DNA of 15,142 nt. Origin: Chloroflexota bacterium. Its GTDB lineage: Bacteria > Chloroflexota > Dehalococcoidia > Dehalococcoidales > UBA2162. Numbering within the stretch: position 1 is the first letter of the stretch; each line of letters begins with the position of its first letter. Location of the stretch: the NCBI GenBank assembly GCA_016193545.1, contig JACPSA010000138.1, positions 1-15,142 of the forward strand. The letters are read 5' to 3'. Position numbers and translations under genes: made by a program. The notes below the pieces were generated by a model, which was given only the letters and a program-made list of their open reading frames with translations, was not told the DNA's origin and made no database searches. This document shows positions 1 through 7,008 of this stretch, one piece after another.

Positions 1-1
1 C

Positions 2-133
2 GAACTGAGAGGGTGGACCAAAGAGGGTCTCCCTACAAAAAGCACCCTGGAAAAATTGGGACTAGACTTTGTTGGGCAGGACCTGGAAAGAAGGGGGATT
101 TTACCGGCACTGGCCGGGGCATTAGCCACTTAA
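2..133 (+). CDS. Aldehyde:ferredoxin oxidoreductase family protein, C-terminal end only
   Basis: The left edge cuts this gene; only the last 43 residues and the TAA stop are visible, in the frame beginning at base 2. The tail begins ELRGWTKEGLPTKSTLEKLG. This matches the usual C-terminal pattern of tungsten-containing aldehyde:ferredoxin oxidoreductases, RGW-(D/T)-x-x-G-(I/L)-P-T-x-x-x-L-x-x-L-G-L. Members of that family oxidise aldehydes to acids with ferredoxin in the cytoplasm of anaerobes. The tungstopterin- and cluster-binding parts lie outside the window, so the identification rests on this tail alone. The next gene has its own promoter and is probably not co-transcribed. The frame choice is supported by the alternative frame reading as low-quality, Arg/Gly-rich sequence. 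Confidence 0.62.
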   Translation, partial: ELRGWTKEGLPTKSTLEKLGLDFVGQDLERRGILPALAGALAT

Positions 134-297
134 CCGGATTGCGGCTAAATCGGCGATAAACTGGGCGAGTGACTTTGTCTCTGGTAGAGTTGGAGGTGGG
201 GTTTCCCTCATTACTAACTGACTAAATGGCAGTATTTTGTTGAAGTTAAGGCGTTACGTGTTGTTCCCCGGATTTTCATAAAATTCCTTCGTCGGGC

Positions 298-327
298 TTG
301 ACAAGCAGGCGGTAAAGGTATTATAAA
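298..327 (+). promoter_or_regulatory. Sigma-70-type promoter for the solute-binding lipoprotein gene
   Basis: A perfect -35 box TTGACA (298-303) is followed, after 17-18 bases, by TTATAA/TATAAA (321-327). Transcription would begin near 334, giving a leader of about 26 bases that holds the ribosome site AGGAGGGG (349-356 region) just before the ATG at 360. Box match and spacing are both close to consensus. No operator-like palindrome is evident beside it. Confidence 0.72.
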
Positions 328-359
328 CTAGGCAAATATCAAGATTTAGGAGGGGAAAT

Positions 360-2216
360 ATGAAGAGGAATATTGTCTGGTTGGTGGTGAGTTGTCTGAT
401 GGTATTATCCCTGGTGCTGGCATCTTGTGCTCCGGCACCAACGACGCCAACAACACCGACGCCACCCGTCGTACCGGCAGCACCTAGAGCGCCAACTGCT
501 CCAACTACGCCGACGGCGCCAAAAGCACCGGCGGCACTAACTGCTCCGGCAGCAGCACCAACAACAGAAGTTCCTAAGTATGGTGGGGTGTCTAATATTA
601 TCATCCGGCGGATAGCCAACACTGCCCCGGTTTTGGTCAGCAAGTCAACAAGCATTAACCTCAATCTCACCAACGAGGCTTTATGGGGAGGGGACTGGGC
701 AAAGGGGGCGGCCGGCACTAATGAGGTAGGCTTTTTTGCCTTTGTCGGCAGTCTTTATTTCATGGGGCCACGGCTGGCAACGAGCTATGAGAGGCCTGAT
801 CCAGATACCCTTATCTTCCATATCCGCAAGGGGGTTCATTATGGTCTTAACCCGAACAGCGCGGCCAGCCGACTGGTGAATGGCCGCGAACTGACTGCTG
901 ATGATGTCGTTCGTTCCATGAAGGACTGGTTTTTTGACCCTGAAGGTTACTGGTTTAAGCAGAGAGTCGGGCCGGAGGAGCGACCATTATCGATAGAAGC
1001 GACCGATAAATATACGGTTAAAATGAAGTTGCAGCCGGGAACGGCCAGTGCCGTAATGTATTATGTTGCCGATTTCAGTGAAATCCATCCGCCTGAAGTC
1101 TACGACAAATACAACAAAATGCGGATTCCCACGGATGTTGTGGGCACGGGGCCCTTCTTGGTAACAGACTATGTTACTGATAGCTCGATAACCTTCGTCC
1201 GCAACCCGAACTACTGGGACACAGACCCCGTCGGCCCGGGAAAGGGGCAGCAGTTGCCCTACCTGGATGGCGTCAAATTCCTGATGATTGAAGATAAATC
1301 TACGCAGCAGGCAGCCCTGCGTACCGGTAAGACGGACGCCCTGGTTGGCTCCGGTCATGCCGCTCTTAATTGGGACGAGGCAGAGCTGATGCTACAGCAG
1401 CGCCCCGAGTTGAAGTATGCAAAGTATTTATCCCGGTCCCCGAACGGGATAGGTCTCAGAATAGACAAGCCAGAGCTACCCTGGTATAACAAGAAGGTCC
1501 GGCAGGCGTTGACCATGGCTGTAGACTATAACACCATCATCAAGGATTACTTTAGGGGTAACGCCGCCTTGGTTTATCCGGTCGTCCCCTGGCCGGAGCA
1601 AATGCCTTATTACACGCCGATGGCAGAGCAGAATGAGGTCGTCCGGGACATGTACACCTACCAGCCGGAAAAAGCCAAGAAGCTGCTGGCTGAGGCGGGC
1701 TATCCTAACGGCTTCAAAATAGAGGTACTTGCCCAATCGACCCAAGTTGATGAGCTATCTATCATCAAAGAATACTGGGCTAAAGTTGGCGTTAATCTGG
1801 TATTTGATGTCAAAGAAAGAGCTGTCTTTGAGTCTATAACCAATGGTTTTCAGCAAAAAGAGGCAGCCCGGTCTGAAGGAAACGTTTCCGTTCTCTTTGC
1901 CTTTCATCACACTCATCCGTCCGACTCGGCTAACGTAGCCCGGATTAACGACCCCTACGCCAATAAGGTGTATGAAGATACCAGGGCGGACTACATGTTT
2001 AATGAAGAAAAGCTCTGGACGATGATGAAGGACTTTGAAAAATACGTTATAGAGCAAGCCTGGCAGATTCAGTTCCCGTCGCCCTATATCTACCACGTGT
2101 GGTGGCCGTGGCTAAAGAACTACCAGGGTCAACACTACCTGGGTATTTCCACTTTATGGTATCCGCTGAAGTATGTCTGGCTCGACCAGGCACTTAAGAA
2201 ATCGATGGGATTTTAG
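360..2216 (+). CDS. ABC transporter substrate-binding lipoprotein, family 5 (peptide/oligopeptide type)
   Basis: This is a 618-residue extracytoplasmic solute-binding protein of the SBP_bac_5 (OppA/DppA) family. Such proteins capture peptides, nickel chelates or other solutes for an ABC permease. Residues 1-23 form a lipoprotein signal with a canonical lipobox L-A-S-C, Cys23 being the lipidation site. Residues 24-72 are an extended Pro/Ala/Thr tether with almost no other residues. The binding domain begins near residue 73. It shows the usual family marks: the TLIFHIRKGVHY strand, a T-A-D-D-V-V segment, GTGPF near 262, RNPNYW near 281, a VRQALTMAVD segment, and an A-K-K-L-L-A-E-A-G-Y-P-x-G segment. 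The ATG is fixed by a strong AGGAGGGG site. No permease or ATPase gene is adjacent, so it is an orphan here. The substrate cannot be read from the sequence. Peptide binding is the family default only. Confidence 0.9.
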   Translation: MKRNIVWLVVSCLMVLSLVLASCAPAPTTPTTPTPPVVPAAPRAPTAPTTPTAPKAPAALTAPAAAPTTEVPKYGGVSNIIIRRIANTAPVLVSKSTSINLNLTNEALWGGDWAKGAAGTNEVGFFAFVGSLYFMGPRLATSYERPDPDTLIFHIRKGVHYGLNPNSAASRLVNGRELTADDVVRSMKDWFFDPEGYWFKQRVGPEERPLSIEATDKYTVKMKLQPGTASAVMYYVADFSEIHPPEVYDKYNKMRIPTDVVGTGPFLVTDYVTDSSITFVRNPNYWDTDPVGPGKGQQLPYLDGVKFLMIEDKSTQQAALRTGKTDALVGSGHAALNWDEAELMLQQRPELKYAKYLSRSPNGIGLRIDKPELPWYNKKVRQALTMAVDYNTIIKDYFRGNAALVYPVVPWPEQMPYYTPMAEQNEVVRDMYTYQPEKAKKLLAEAGYPNGFKIEVLAQSTQVDELSIIKEYWAKVGVNLVFDVKERAVFESITNGFQQKEAARSEGNVSVLFAFHHTHPSDSANVARINDPYANKVYEDTRADYMFNEEKLWTMMKDFEKYVIEQAWQIQFPSPYIYHVWWPWLKNYQGQHYLGISTLWYPLKYVWLDQALKKSMGF

Positions 2217-2248
2217 TCGTAGTACTGGCTAAAGACAACTGAAACAAA

Positions 2249-2282
2249 AAAGAGGCTGGCGGTTTGAACCGCCAGCCTCTTT
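2249..2282. terminator. Bidirectional intrinsic terminator between convergent genes
   Basis: A perfect 13-bp stem (2251-2263 with 2268-2280) closes a TTGA loop. A-residues flank it on the left (2246-2250) and TT on the right. Read on the minus strand the hairpin is followed by a run of six T's, a good rho-independent terminator for the leftward flavodiiron/SOD block. Read on the plus strand it ends the binding-protein gene with a shorter T-tract. It sits exactly between the two convergent stops. Confidence 0.88.
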
Positions 2283-2330
2283 AGTAATGGTGTTAAAGCT
2301 TAGTCCTTTTGCTGAGTGCTGTTTTTGCGG

Positions 2331-2657
2331 CTATTTGATTTTTTCAAGAGATACTGGACAGGTGCTCCACCGGCCGTTGATATCCGGTACTCCCAGGATA
2401 ATGCCCCAGAGGTCGCCACTGCCACTGCGGGCAAAATGCCACCAGTGGGTGAACAATGAAGGTATGCCTTTGGTCCGGAATACTATCTCCTCTCTTGGGC
2501 CGAAGGTCTGTACCACCAGTCCCGGCCAGTCAGCCATACCGTTGGGAGCTTCGTCGATATGAACATTAACCTCTTTTTTGTCCCAGTCTATCTCCAGTTG
2601 GAGGTCCCATTCTTTATTAGCCCCGGGTAGATGCGCCTTCCCGTGAAAAGTCTCCAT
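2331..2657 (-). CDS. Small conserved-looking protein of unknown function, last in the oxygen-defence block
   Basis: The protein has 108 residues and I do not recognise the family. It is soluble, without a signal peptide or membrane segment, and is rich in Trp (W18, W25 and further Trp in W-W-H and D-L-W motifs). Alternating hydrophobic residues suggest a mostly beta-strand fold. A single Cys lies near the C-terminus. The ATG at 2657 is preferred over the GTG one codon upstream because AGAGGTGA sits just before it; the GTG would overlap that site. It follows the SOD gene by about 42 bases and ends at the shared terminator, so it is probably the last gene of the flavodiiron-SOD unit. A role in oxygen or metal stress is suggested only by position. 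Confidence 0.72.
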   Translation of the reverse strand: METFHGKAHLPGANKEWDLQLEIDWDKKEVNVHIDEAPNGMADWPGLVVQTFGPREEIVFRTKGIPSLFTHWWHFARSGSGDLWGIILGVPDINGRWSTCPVSLEKIK

Positions 2658-2699
2658 CACTCACCTCTGTAACCGGTCTCTTTAGCTAAGTGAGGTCGC

Positions 2700-3272
2700 C
2701 TACTTCAGCCGACTCTCCACTACGCCCCAGTTGATATTCTGGAAGAAGGCGGCGATGTAATCAGCCCGTTTCAGTCCGTAGTCGGTCATGAAAGCATGCT
2801 CGAAAACATCCATTATCAGGACGGGTCGGCAGCCAGCCAGATGACCGATTTCATGCTCATTTATCCATTGATTGAAAAGCTGGCCGGTGATGTTATCCTG
2901 ATATAGTATCGCCCAGCCGATTCCGCGCATGGCTCCGGTGGCTTTGAAATCCTGCTCCCAGGCATCATAGCTGCCAAAGGCGCTGGCCAACTGTTGACTT
3001 AATGCTCCTGATTTGTTCAGAGGTGCTTTCCCGCCCAGGTTCTCAAAATAGTACTCGTGAAGCCGCATGCCGTTGAACTCGAAGCCAAACCGGCGTTTAA
3101 GTTCGGCATATTCGGGATTAGTGGCATCCTTAGCTTTACTGTTCAGTATATCAACGAGCTTGTTGGTGTTAGTCACGTAGCCTTTGTAGAGTGTGAAATG
3201 GTTGTTGAGCAGTGTTTCGCTGAAACCATTCATGCCGATAAGATTACCGAAGTCTTTTGCTTGATAAGTCAT
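2700..3272 (-). CDS. Superoxide dismutase, Fe/Mn family
   Basis: A 190-residue Fe/Mn-type superoxide dismutase, which converts superoxide to oxygen and hydrogen peroxide in the cytoplasm. Expected metal ligands are present: His25 (LLNNHFTLYKGY), His72 (LHEYYFENLGG), and Asp155 with His159 in the signature DVFEHAF. The N-terminal helix differs from classical enzymes: the HxxxHHxTYV pattern is replaced by HFTLYKGYV, so the usual second-sphere His30 is Tyr and one residue is missing before the gateway Tyr. The region around the active-site Gln is also unusual (ATGAMRGIGW). This places it in a divergent branch; metal preference cannot be assigned. The start is set at ATG 3272 because AAGGAGGGG lies 5 to 6 bases upstream; an upstream in-frame ATG at 3302 would translate through that site. 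It lies 98 bases after the flavodiiron gene. Confidence 0.88.
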   Translation of the reverse strand: MTYQAKDFGNLIGMNGFSETLLNNHFTLYKGYVTNTNKLVDILNSKAKDATNPEYAELKRRFGFEFNGMRLHEYYFENLGGKAPLNKSGALSQQLASAFGSYDAWEQDFKATGAMRGIGWAILYQDNITGQLFNQWINEHEIGHLAGCRPVLIMDVFEHAFMTDYGLKRADYIAAFFQNINWGVVESRLK

Positions 3273-3370
3273 CTTTTCCCCTCCTTTTTGTTTTGTTTTC
3301 ATAGTCCCGGGCTAATTATCTTTGGCTGATGCATTCGGGTTTGTTTTAAATCGTCTTTATGGCGGTACTC

Positions 3371-4555
3371 TCAGACGAAGTTATTCTCCTTATGTTTTTG
3401 GGCAATAGTAGCCGCTAGACTGTCCAGTGCTTTGAAGTCGGCTTCTCTGGGGAAGCCTTTGCAGAGTACCGGCGGCAGTATTTCTAGTTTTAGGCTGGTG
3501 AGCATTCCGGTGAGTTGTTCCACTGTTTTACCTCCCCAGCCATAGGAACCAATAACCGAGGCGAATTTCAGTTTAGGTCTCAGCGCGTTGGTCAGGAAGG
3601 CGGCGTAAGCGACGCTGGGATGTGAACCAGCCAGAACAGTGGGTGCCCCGAAGACTGCCGTAGCGGCATCTACCAAGGCTATGGCCAGTTTCCCGGTGTC
3701 AGTTATGGTCAGGTCGAATAGTTTGACAGTAACGCCTTTCTGGACTAAAGCCTCGGTGAAGTAATCGACCATTTTGTGGGTACTGCCGTGCATTGAGATA
3801 TAGGGTAAGACCACGATATTTTTCGGCTCATCAAAGACCCAGCTGTGATAGGCTTTCAAAATCAACTCGGGCTTGTCATATATGGGTCCATGGCTGGTAG
3901 CGATAATATCAATCTTGTAGGCCTTCAGGGTCTCCAGGTTATGATGGATATTGGTGCGGAAGGGCATCATGATTTCGGCATAATATCTCTCGGCTGCCTC
4001 ATGGGCCTGCCACTCGTCAGTAACATACAAATCGCTGGTGGCCAGGTGAGCACCGAAGAAATCGCAGGAGAAGAGTATCCTTTCTTCCCTCAGGTAAGTG
4101 GACGCTGTCTCCGGCCAGTGTACCCACGGGGTATAGATAAACTCCAGGGTTTTGTCTCCCAGTGAAACGGTCTCCTTATCTTTAACGGTCACGAATCTAT
4201 CTTCTGGAATCGAAAGCAGGTCGATGAGCATACTTTTGCATCTGGGGTCGGTAATGATTTTGGCCTGATGGTATTTCTCAAGGATAACGGGGATAGTACC
4301 GGAATGGTCCTGCTCGGCGTGGTGGGAAACGATATAATCTATTTTCTTAACGCTAAGTTCATTCAGGTGATTTAGCAATACATCCTGCATTGTAGGGTCT
4401 ACCGTGTCAATGAGAACTGTCTTTTCACTCCCCTTAATTAAGTAGGCGTTATAGCTGGTGCCGTCAGGCAGTGGTATTAGTTCGTCAAATAACCTTCTGT
4501 TCCAGTCGACGGCTCCCACCCAGTAGATTCCAGGCCTCATTTCTCTTGTTGCCAT
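3371..4555 (-). CDS. fprA: Flavodiiron protein (FprA-type oxygen/nitric oxide reductase)
   Basis: A 394-residue A-type flavoprotein that reduces oxygen to water (or NO to N2O) at a diiron site using electrons passed through FMN, usually from rubredoxin. Residues 1 to about 245 form the metallo-beta-lactamase-like domain. All diiron ligands are visible: His79, Glu81, Asp83 and His84 (SHHAEQDHSG), His146 (VHWPE), Asp165 (CDFFGAH) and His222 (SHGPIY). Residues about 247-394 are a flavodoxin domain with the FMN phosphate loop S-M-H-G-S-T-H near 254-260. Length is normal for the two-domain class; there is no fused rubredoxin or flavin reductase. AGAGGGAG precedes the ATG. It is probably the first gene of an oxygen-defence unit with the SOD downstream, transcribed from a promoter just upstream. 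Confidence 0.94.
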   Translation of the reverse strand: MATREMRPGIYWVGAVDWNRRLFDELIPLPDGTSYNAYLIKGSEKTVLIDTVDPTMQDVLLNHLNELSVKKIDYIVSHHAEQDHSGTIPVILEKYHQAKIITDPRCKSMLIDLLSIPEDRFVTVKDKETVSLGDKTLEFIYTPWVHWPETASTYLREERILFSCDFFGAHLATSDLYVTDEWQAHEAAERYYAEIMMPFRTNIHHNLETLKAYKIDIIATSHGPIYDKPELILKAYHSWVFDEPKNIVVLPYISMHGSTHKMVDYFTEALVQKGVTVKLFDLTITDTGKLAIALVDAATAVFGAPTVLAGSHPSVAYAAFLTNALRPKLKFASVIGSYGWGGKTVEQLTGMLTSLKLEILPPVLCKGFPREADFKALDSLAATIAQKHKENNFV

Positions 4556-4590
4556 CTTGTTTCTCCCTCTATTCTCCAGGTTATAATTTT

Positions 4591-4619
4591 ATTGTCCTAG
4601 AGAATATAGGAATTGTCAA
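4591..4619 (-). promoter_or_regulatory. Candidate promoter of the flavodiiron-SOD unit
   Basis: On the minus strand a perfect TTGACA (4619-4614) is followed after 17 bases by GACAAT (4596-4591), four of six matches to the -10 consensus. The start would fall near 4584, about 29 bases before the flavodiiron ATG. The -35 is convincing and the -10 only fair. Read-through from the methyltransferase gene 110 bases upstream is also possible, as no strong terminator lies between them. Confidence 0.5.
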
Positions 4620-4667
4620 CTTTTGAGGCAGCAATCGGGTTGTCAGCCAGTAAAACTGTCGTTTCAC

Positions 4668-5777
4668 TTAATAGGGCAAGCTGAATTTATCTTTAAGGAT
4701 TTGGGAAAGTCTTCCCAGATAAGTAAATGCCTTCTCGACGAGTTGTTCCTCGGTGATTAAGTCGGCACTTTCTCCGGTGTCACAGGTTGCTTTATCTTCA
4801 CTGGCGCCAACCCGGCCGATATTTTTGAGGCAACATCGGGCCGGCGCAATCAAGGATTGTTCCGCAATCTGTTTGGTTGACAGACCAGTGTTGGCTGATA
4901 CTACCTGCCAGTAGCTGGCAAGCAGACGGGCTAGTGTTTCCGGAGTTTCTTTGCTGAGGTTCTCTGAGTCAGTGGGGACAATGCCCCAGCAGATAATACC
5001 ACCGCCTCTGATAAAATCAGCGATTTCACCGGCATATCCTTTAGGCATGAGGCCCATCTGATAAGCGTCAAAGGACAAAAGGCCAACCCCGAGCGCTAGC
5101 AGATAGGAGAGGTTGACGCTGGCGCAGAGGTGCAACGCTCTGGGTCCGTCAAAGCCACTGAGGAAGCTGTGATAGTCCTGTTTGGCCTGTACATCATTAT
5201 AGCCGGACAGTCCGCTAAAGACCCAGCCCAACCCGGGCTCGTCCAGCCAGACAAAGGCGTTTTGATTCTTTTCCTTGAGTTGATGGTACTGGTGGTTGAC
5301 TTTCCTCTGGATGAAATCAAACAGCAGTGCCCTGACCCCCTCATTGTAGATGATGGGTCGGGAGTTCTGGTCAGTGACTCTAAAGCCGAAGCTGACCGGC
5401 CCGTTTATCTGTCCCCGGATGGCGGAATAATTCTTCAGGTCCCTGGCCAGGAACTGGTGATAGGCTACCGAGTAATCCCGGCTTAAGGCGAAGGTCTCAG
5501 GTTCTGTCATTTTCCGGGAATAATCAATTAGTTCCTTTTCAAAACGGGTAGTATCGAAGCTGATTTTCTTACTATCGGAGTCGAGAACAATGCCTGGGAA
5601 GTTCTGCGATGTCTGGACATACATGTCCTCATAGAAGCTGAGATTGGGTAATTGCGGGTAGAAGGGTATATCCAGGCTGAGGGCTAAATCCAGGGCTCTT
5701 GCCACATTGTTGTGAGGCATGATACCCATAGCCGTGGTCTGGCAGCCGCCTGGAAGGTTCAGCCTGTTCTTTGTCAT
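4668..5777 (-). CDS. MetE/uroporphyrinogen-decarboxylase superfamily methyltransferase
   Basis: A 369-residue single-barrel protein related to the catalytic half of cobalamin-independent methionine synthase and to the UROD-fold methyltransferases. The N-terminal pattern GGCQTTAMGIMPH (residues 10-22) is the typical barrel opening of this superfamily. Candidate zinc ligands align with MetE: His216 and Cys218 (LHLCAS), Asp237 (LLSFDAY, where MetE has Glu) and Cys315 (PARCCLKN, where MetE has C-G-L). It lacks the N-terminal half of full-length MetE, so it resembles the short core-MetE and corrinoid-dependent enzymes. The substrate is unknown; methyl transfer between a corrinoid or folate-derived methyl donor and a thiol is the inferred reaction. 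It starts 14 bases after the ferredoxin-like gene, so they share an operon. The ribosome site is weak (AGGA two bases before ATG), suggesting translational coupling. Confidence 0.72.
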   Translation of the reverse strand: MTKNRLNLPGGCQTTAMGIMPHNNVARALDLALSLDIPFYPQLPNLSFYEDMYVQTSQNFPGIVLDSDSKKISFDTTRFEKELIDYSRKMTEPETFALSRDYSVAYHQFLARDLKNYSAIRGQINGPVSFGFRVTDQNSRPIIYNEGVRALLFDFIQRKVNHQYHQLKEKNQNAFVWLDEPGLGWVFSGLSGYNDVQAKQDYHSFLSGFDGPRALHLCASVNLSYLLALGVGLLSFDAYQMGLMPKGYAGEIADFIRGGGIICWGIVPTDSENLSKETPETLARLLASYWQVVSANTGLSTKQIAEQSLIAPARCCLKNIGRVGASEDKATCDTGESADLITEEQLVEKAFTYLGRLSQILKDKFSLPY

Positions 5778-5791
5778 CGTCCTGTTTGGAT

Positions 5792-6514
5792 TCAGGATTT
5801 TCGGTCACCCTTGATGCCGATGTTTATTTCCTGGAGCGGAATATCTTTACCGCTTGATTGTACTGCTTGCCTGGCGATGTGTACCAGTCCGAAGCAGCAA
5901 GGTACCTCCATGTGGACTACGGTCAGGCTCCGGATATCTGACTGGCGCAGGATGCCGGTCAGTTTCTGCAGGTGGGCCTGGAAGTCATCTAGTTTGGGAC
6001 AGGCCACTAACAAGCTGTGGTTTTTCAGCAAGTACTGATGAAAGCCAGCGTAAGCAAAGGGGACACAGTCGGCGGTCAGTAGCAGGTCAGTTCCTTGTAG
6101 GAAAGACGCCGTTGGCGGGACGAGGGTAAGCTGGACTGGCCACTGGCTGAGGGTTGATGGTGGAGAGGATGTCTCTACAGGGCTGGCTTCTGCGGTCTCT
6201 GGTTGTTCAAACCGGGTAACTATTGCTGAAGAGCAACCACAGGGAAGTTCTTCACCGTCAGGATTCTCTTCCAGATGCAACTTAACCGCTGCTTCATCAA
6301 AGTCCTCGGCGGCTCTCTGTTCAATGGTAAGGGCCCCTTGAGGGCATTCTGCCAGGCAGGCAGCCAGGCCATCGCAGTATTTTTCACTGACGAGTCTTGC
6401 CTTACCATCGATAATCTGCAGGGCGCCTTCAGCGCAGGACGGAATGCAGAGGCCGCAGCCGTTACACTTTTCGTCGTCAATCTTGATGATTTGCCTTATT
6501 GTTTTTGTTGTCAT
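5792..6514 (-). CDS. Two-cluster ferredoxin protein with a Cys-rich C-terminal domain of unknown function
   Basis: The protein has 240 residues. The N-terminal 65 form a ferredoxin-like domain with one normal 4Fe-4S motif (Cys17, 20, 23, 27) and a second variant motif (Cys47-x5-Cys53-x3-Cys57 plus Pro58). A CGC pair (92-94) begins a low-complexity linker rich in Ser, Pro and Glu, about 100-125. The remaining 115 residues look like an alpha/beta domain with conserved-looking cysteines: Cys150 in ADCVPFAY, Cys172 in LLVACPKLDD, and Cys206-Cys207 in VPCCFGL. I do not recognise a named family for this C-terminal half. An electron-transfer or cluster-delivery partner of the neighbouring methyltransferase is inferred. 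GAGGAG sits seven bases before the ATG. Confidence 0.8.
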   Translation of the reverse strand: MTTKTIRQIIKIDDEKCNGCGLCIPSCAEGALQIIDGKARLVSEKYCDGLAACLAECPQGALTIEQRAAEDFDEAAVKLHLEENPDGEELPCGCSSAIVTRFEQPETAEASPVETSSPPSTLSQWPVQLTLVPPTASFLQGTDLLLTADCVPFAYAGFHQYLLKNHSLLVACPKLDDFQAHLQKLTGILRQSDIRSLTVVHMEVPCCFGLVHIARQAVQSSGKDIPLQEINIGIKGDRKS

Positions 6515-6553
6515 TATTTATCTCCTCGCCGGTTATCTGAATGGTGAATATTG

Positions 6554-6784
6554 TTAGCTTTTACCCTGTAACGCCTGCCATCTCTCTTCTCCCAGGCACT
6601 GGCGGGCGGAAGCACACCAGGCAATACAGGAAACAATACCCTCCCGATAGACCATCTCGCCACATTTCGGGCACTTCACTTTGGCTTCGTCAGAGAAGAT
6701 TTCAACTTCAGCGCGGCAGTTGGGGCATTTATACAGTGCCACCCGTAAATTCTTGGGGTCTTGCCCCGGACATTTGAAATACAT
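6554..6784 (-). CDS. Small double-Cys-pair zinc-ribbon protein
   Basis: The protein has 76 residues. A zinc ribbon is formed by C20-P-N-C23 and C38-P-K-C41, joined by a short hinge. Further cysteines lie at residue 5 (FKCPG) and in the C-terminal segment (SCIAWCASARQC), seven or more in total. The C-terminal SCIxWCxSAxxC segment resembles small anaerobe proteins found beside redox genes, but I cannot name a characterised member. It may bind a second metal or a cluster. It is the first gene of the leftward operon, with a promoter 50-60 bases upstream and an AGAGGAGG site before the ATG. The downstream ferredoxin gene follows after 39 bases. Confidence 0.75.
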   Translation of the reverse strand: MYFKCPGQDPKNLRVALYKCPNCRAEVEIFSDEAKVKCPKCGEMVYREGIVSCIAWCASARQCLGEERWQALQGKS

Positions 6785-6837
6785 CCTACTTATTGCCTCC
6801 TCTGCTGGCAGAATATATAGTAGATTCTTGTGGCTGA

Positions 6838-6859
6838 ATTATAGCACAAACGATTTGTG
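6838..6859 (-). promoter_or_regulatory. Extended -10 promoter with an abutting palindromic operator
   Basis: On the minus strand TGC-TATAAT (TATAAT = 6843-6838, with the TGn extension just before it) is a perfect extended -10. No good -35 sits 17 bases upstream. Instead, directly upstream is a perfect inverted repeat with 6-base arms, CACAAA and TTTGTG, separated by three bases (6845-6859). It overlaps the TGn and spacer, a position expected for a repressor operator. The predicted start near 6831 leaves a leader of about 47 bases. The regulator is not identifiable. Confidence 0.6.
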
Positions 6860-6958
6860 GATTGCCCCCAGTTTCTTAGGTCTATTAATTTGAGTCCGCC
6901 GAGTCTTTTACGGGGGGTGTAGGGTTTGTCCCTTTGCCTGTTCCGGTAGGAGATGGGT

Positions 6959-6971
6959 CTGCGTGCCGCAG
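6959..6971 (+). promoter_or_regulatory. Short hairpin in the leader region of the metVF operon
   Basis: CTGCG and CGCAG pair around a TGC loop, and G-U pairs could extend the stem to about nine pairs (6955-6975). It lies 35-50 bases before the first start codon of the rightward operon. It could be a leader structure or a DNA operator. It does not match a riboswitch class I know, and may be incidental. Confidence 0.25.
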
Positions 6972-7008
6972 GCTTAATGGCGCTTGACGATAGGTCTGGG
7001 AATACCGT

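Noticed and set aside
254..718. A 154-codon open frame on the minus strand, very rich in Gly, Ala and Val.
   Set aside because: It is the antisense of the Pro/Ala/Thr tether codons of the lipoprotein and covers that gene's promoter and ribosome site; the composition is a mirror of the repeat, not a protein.
2287..2562. A 91-codon plus-strand frame after the binding-protein gene.
   Set aside because: It begins just after the terminator, lacks a ribosome site, and overlaps the better-composed minus-strand gene at 2331-2657.
3291..3370. A separate promoter for the SOD gene (GATAAT on the minus strand).
   Set aside because: No acceptable -35 box at the right distance; co-transcription with the flavodiiron gene is simpler.
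6845..6859. A Rex (NADH-sensing repressor) site.
   Set aside because: The arms read CACAAA...TTTGTG, the reverse order of the Rex consensus, and the spacing is shorter; kept only as an unidentified palindrome.
6860..7008. A riboswitch (tetrahydrofolate or cobalamin) upstream of the metVF operon.
   Set aside because: A C1-gene leader makes this tempting, but I could not find the conserved cores of either class; only a small hairpin is present.
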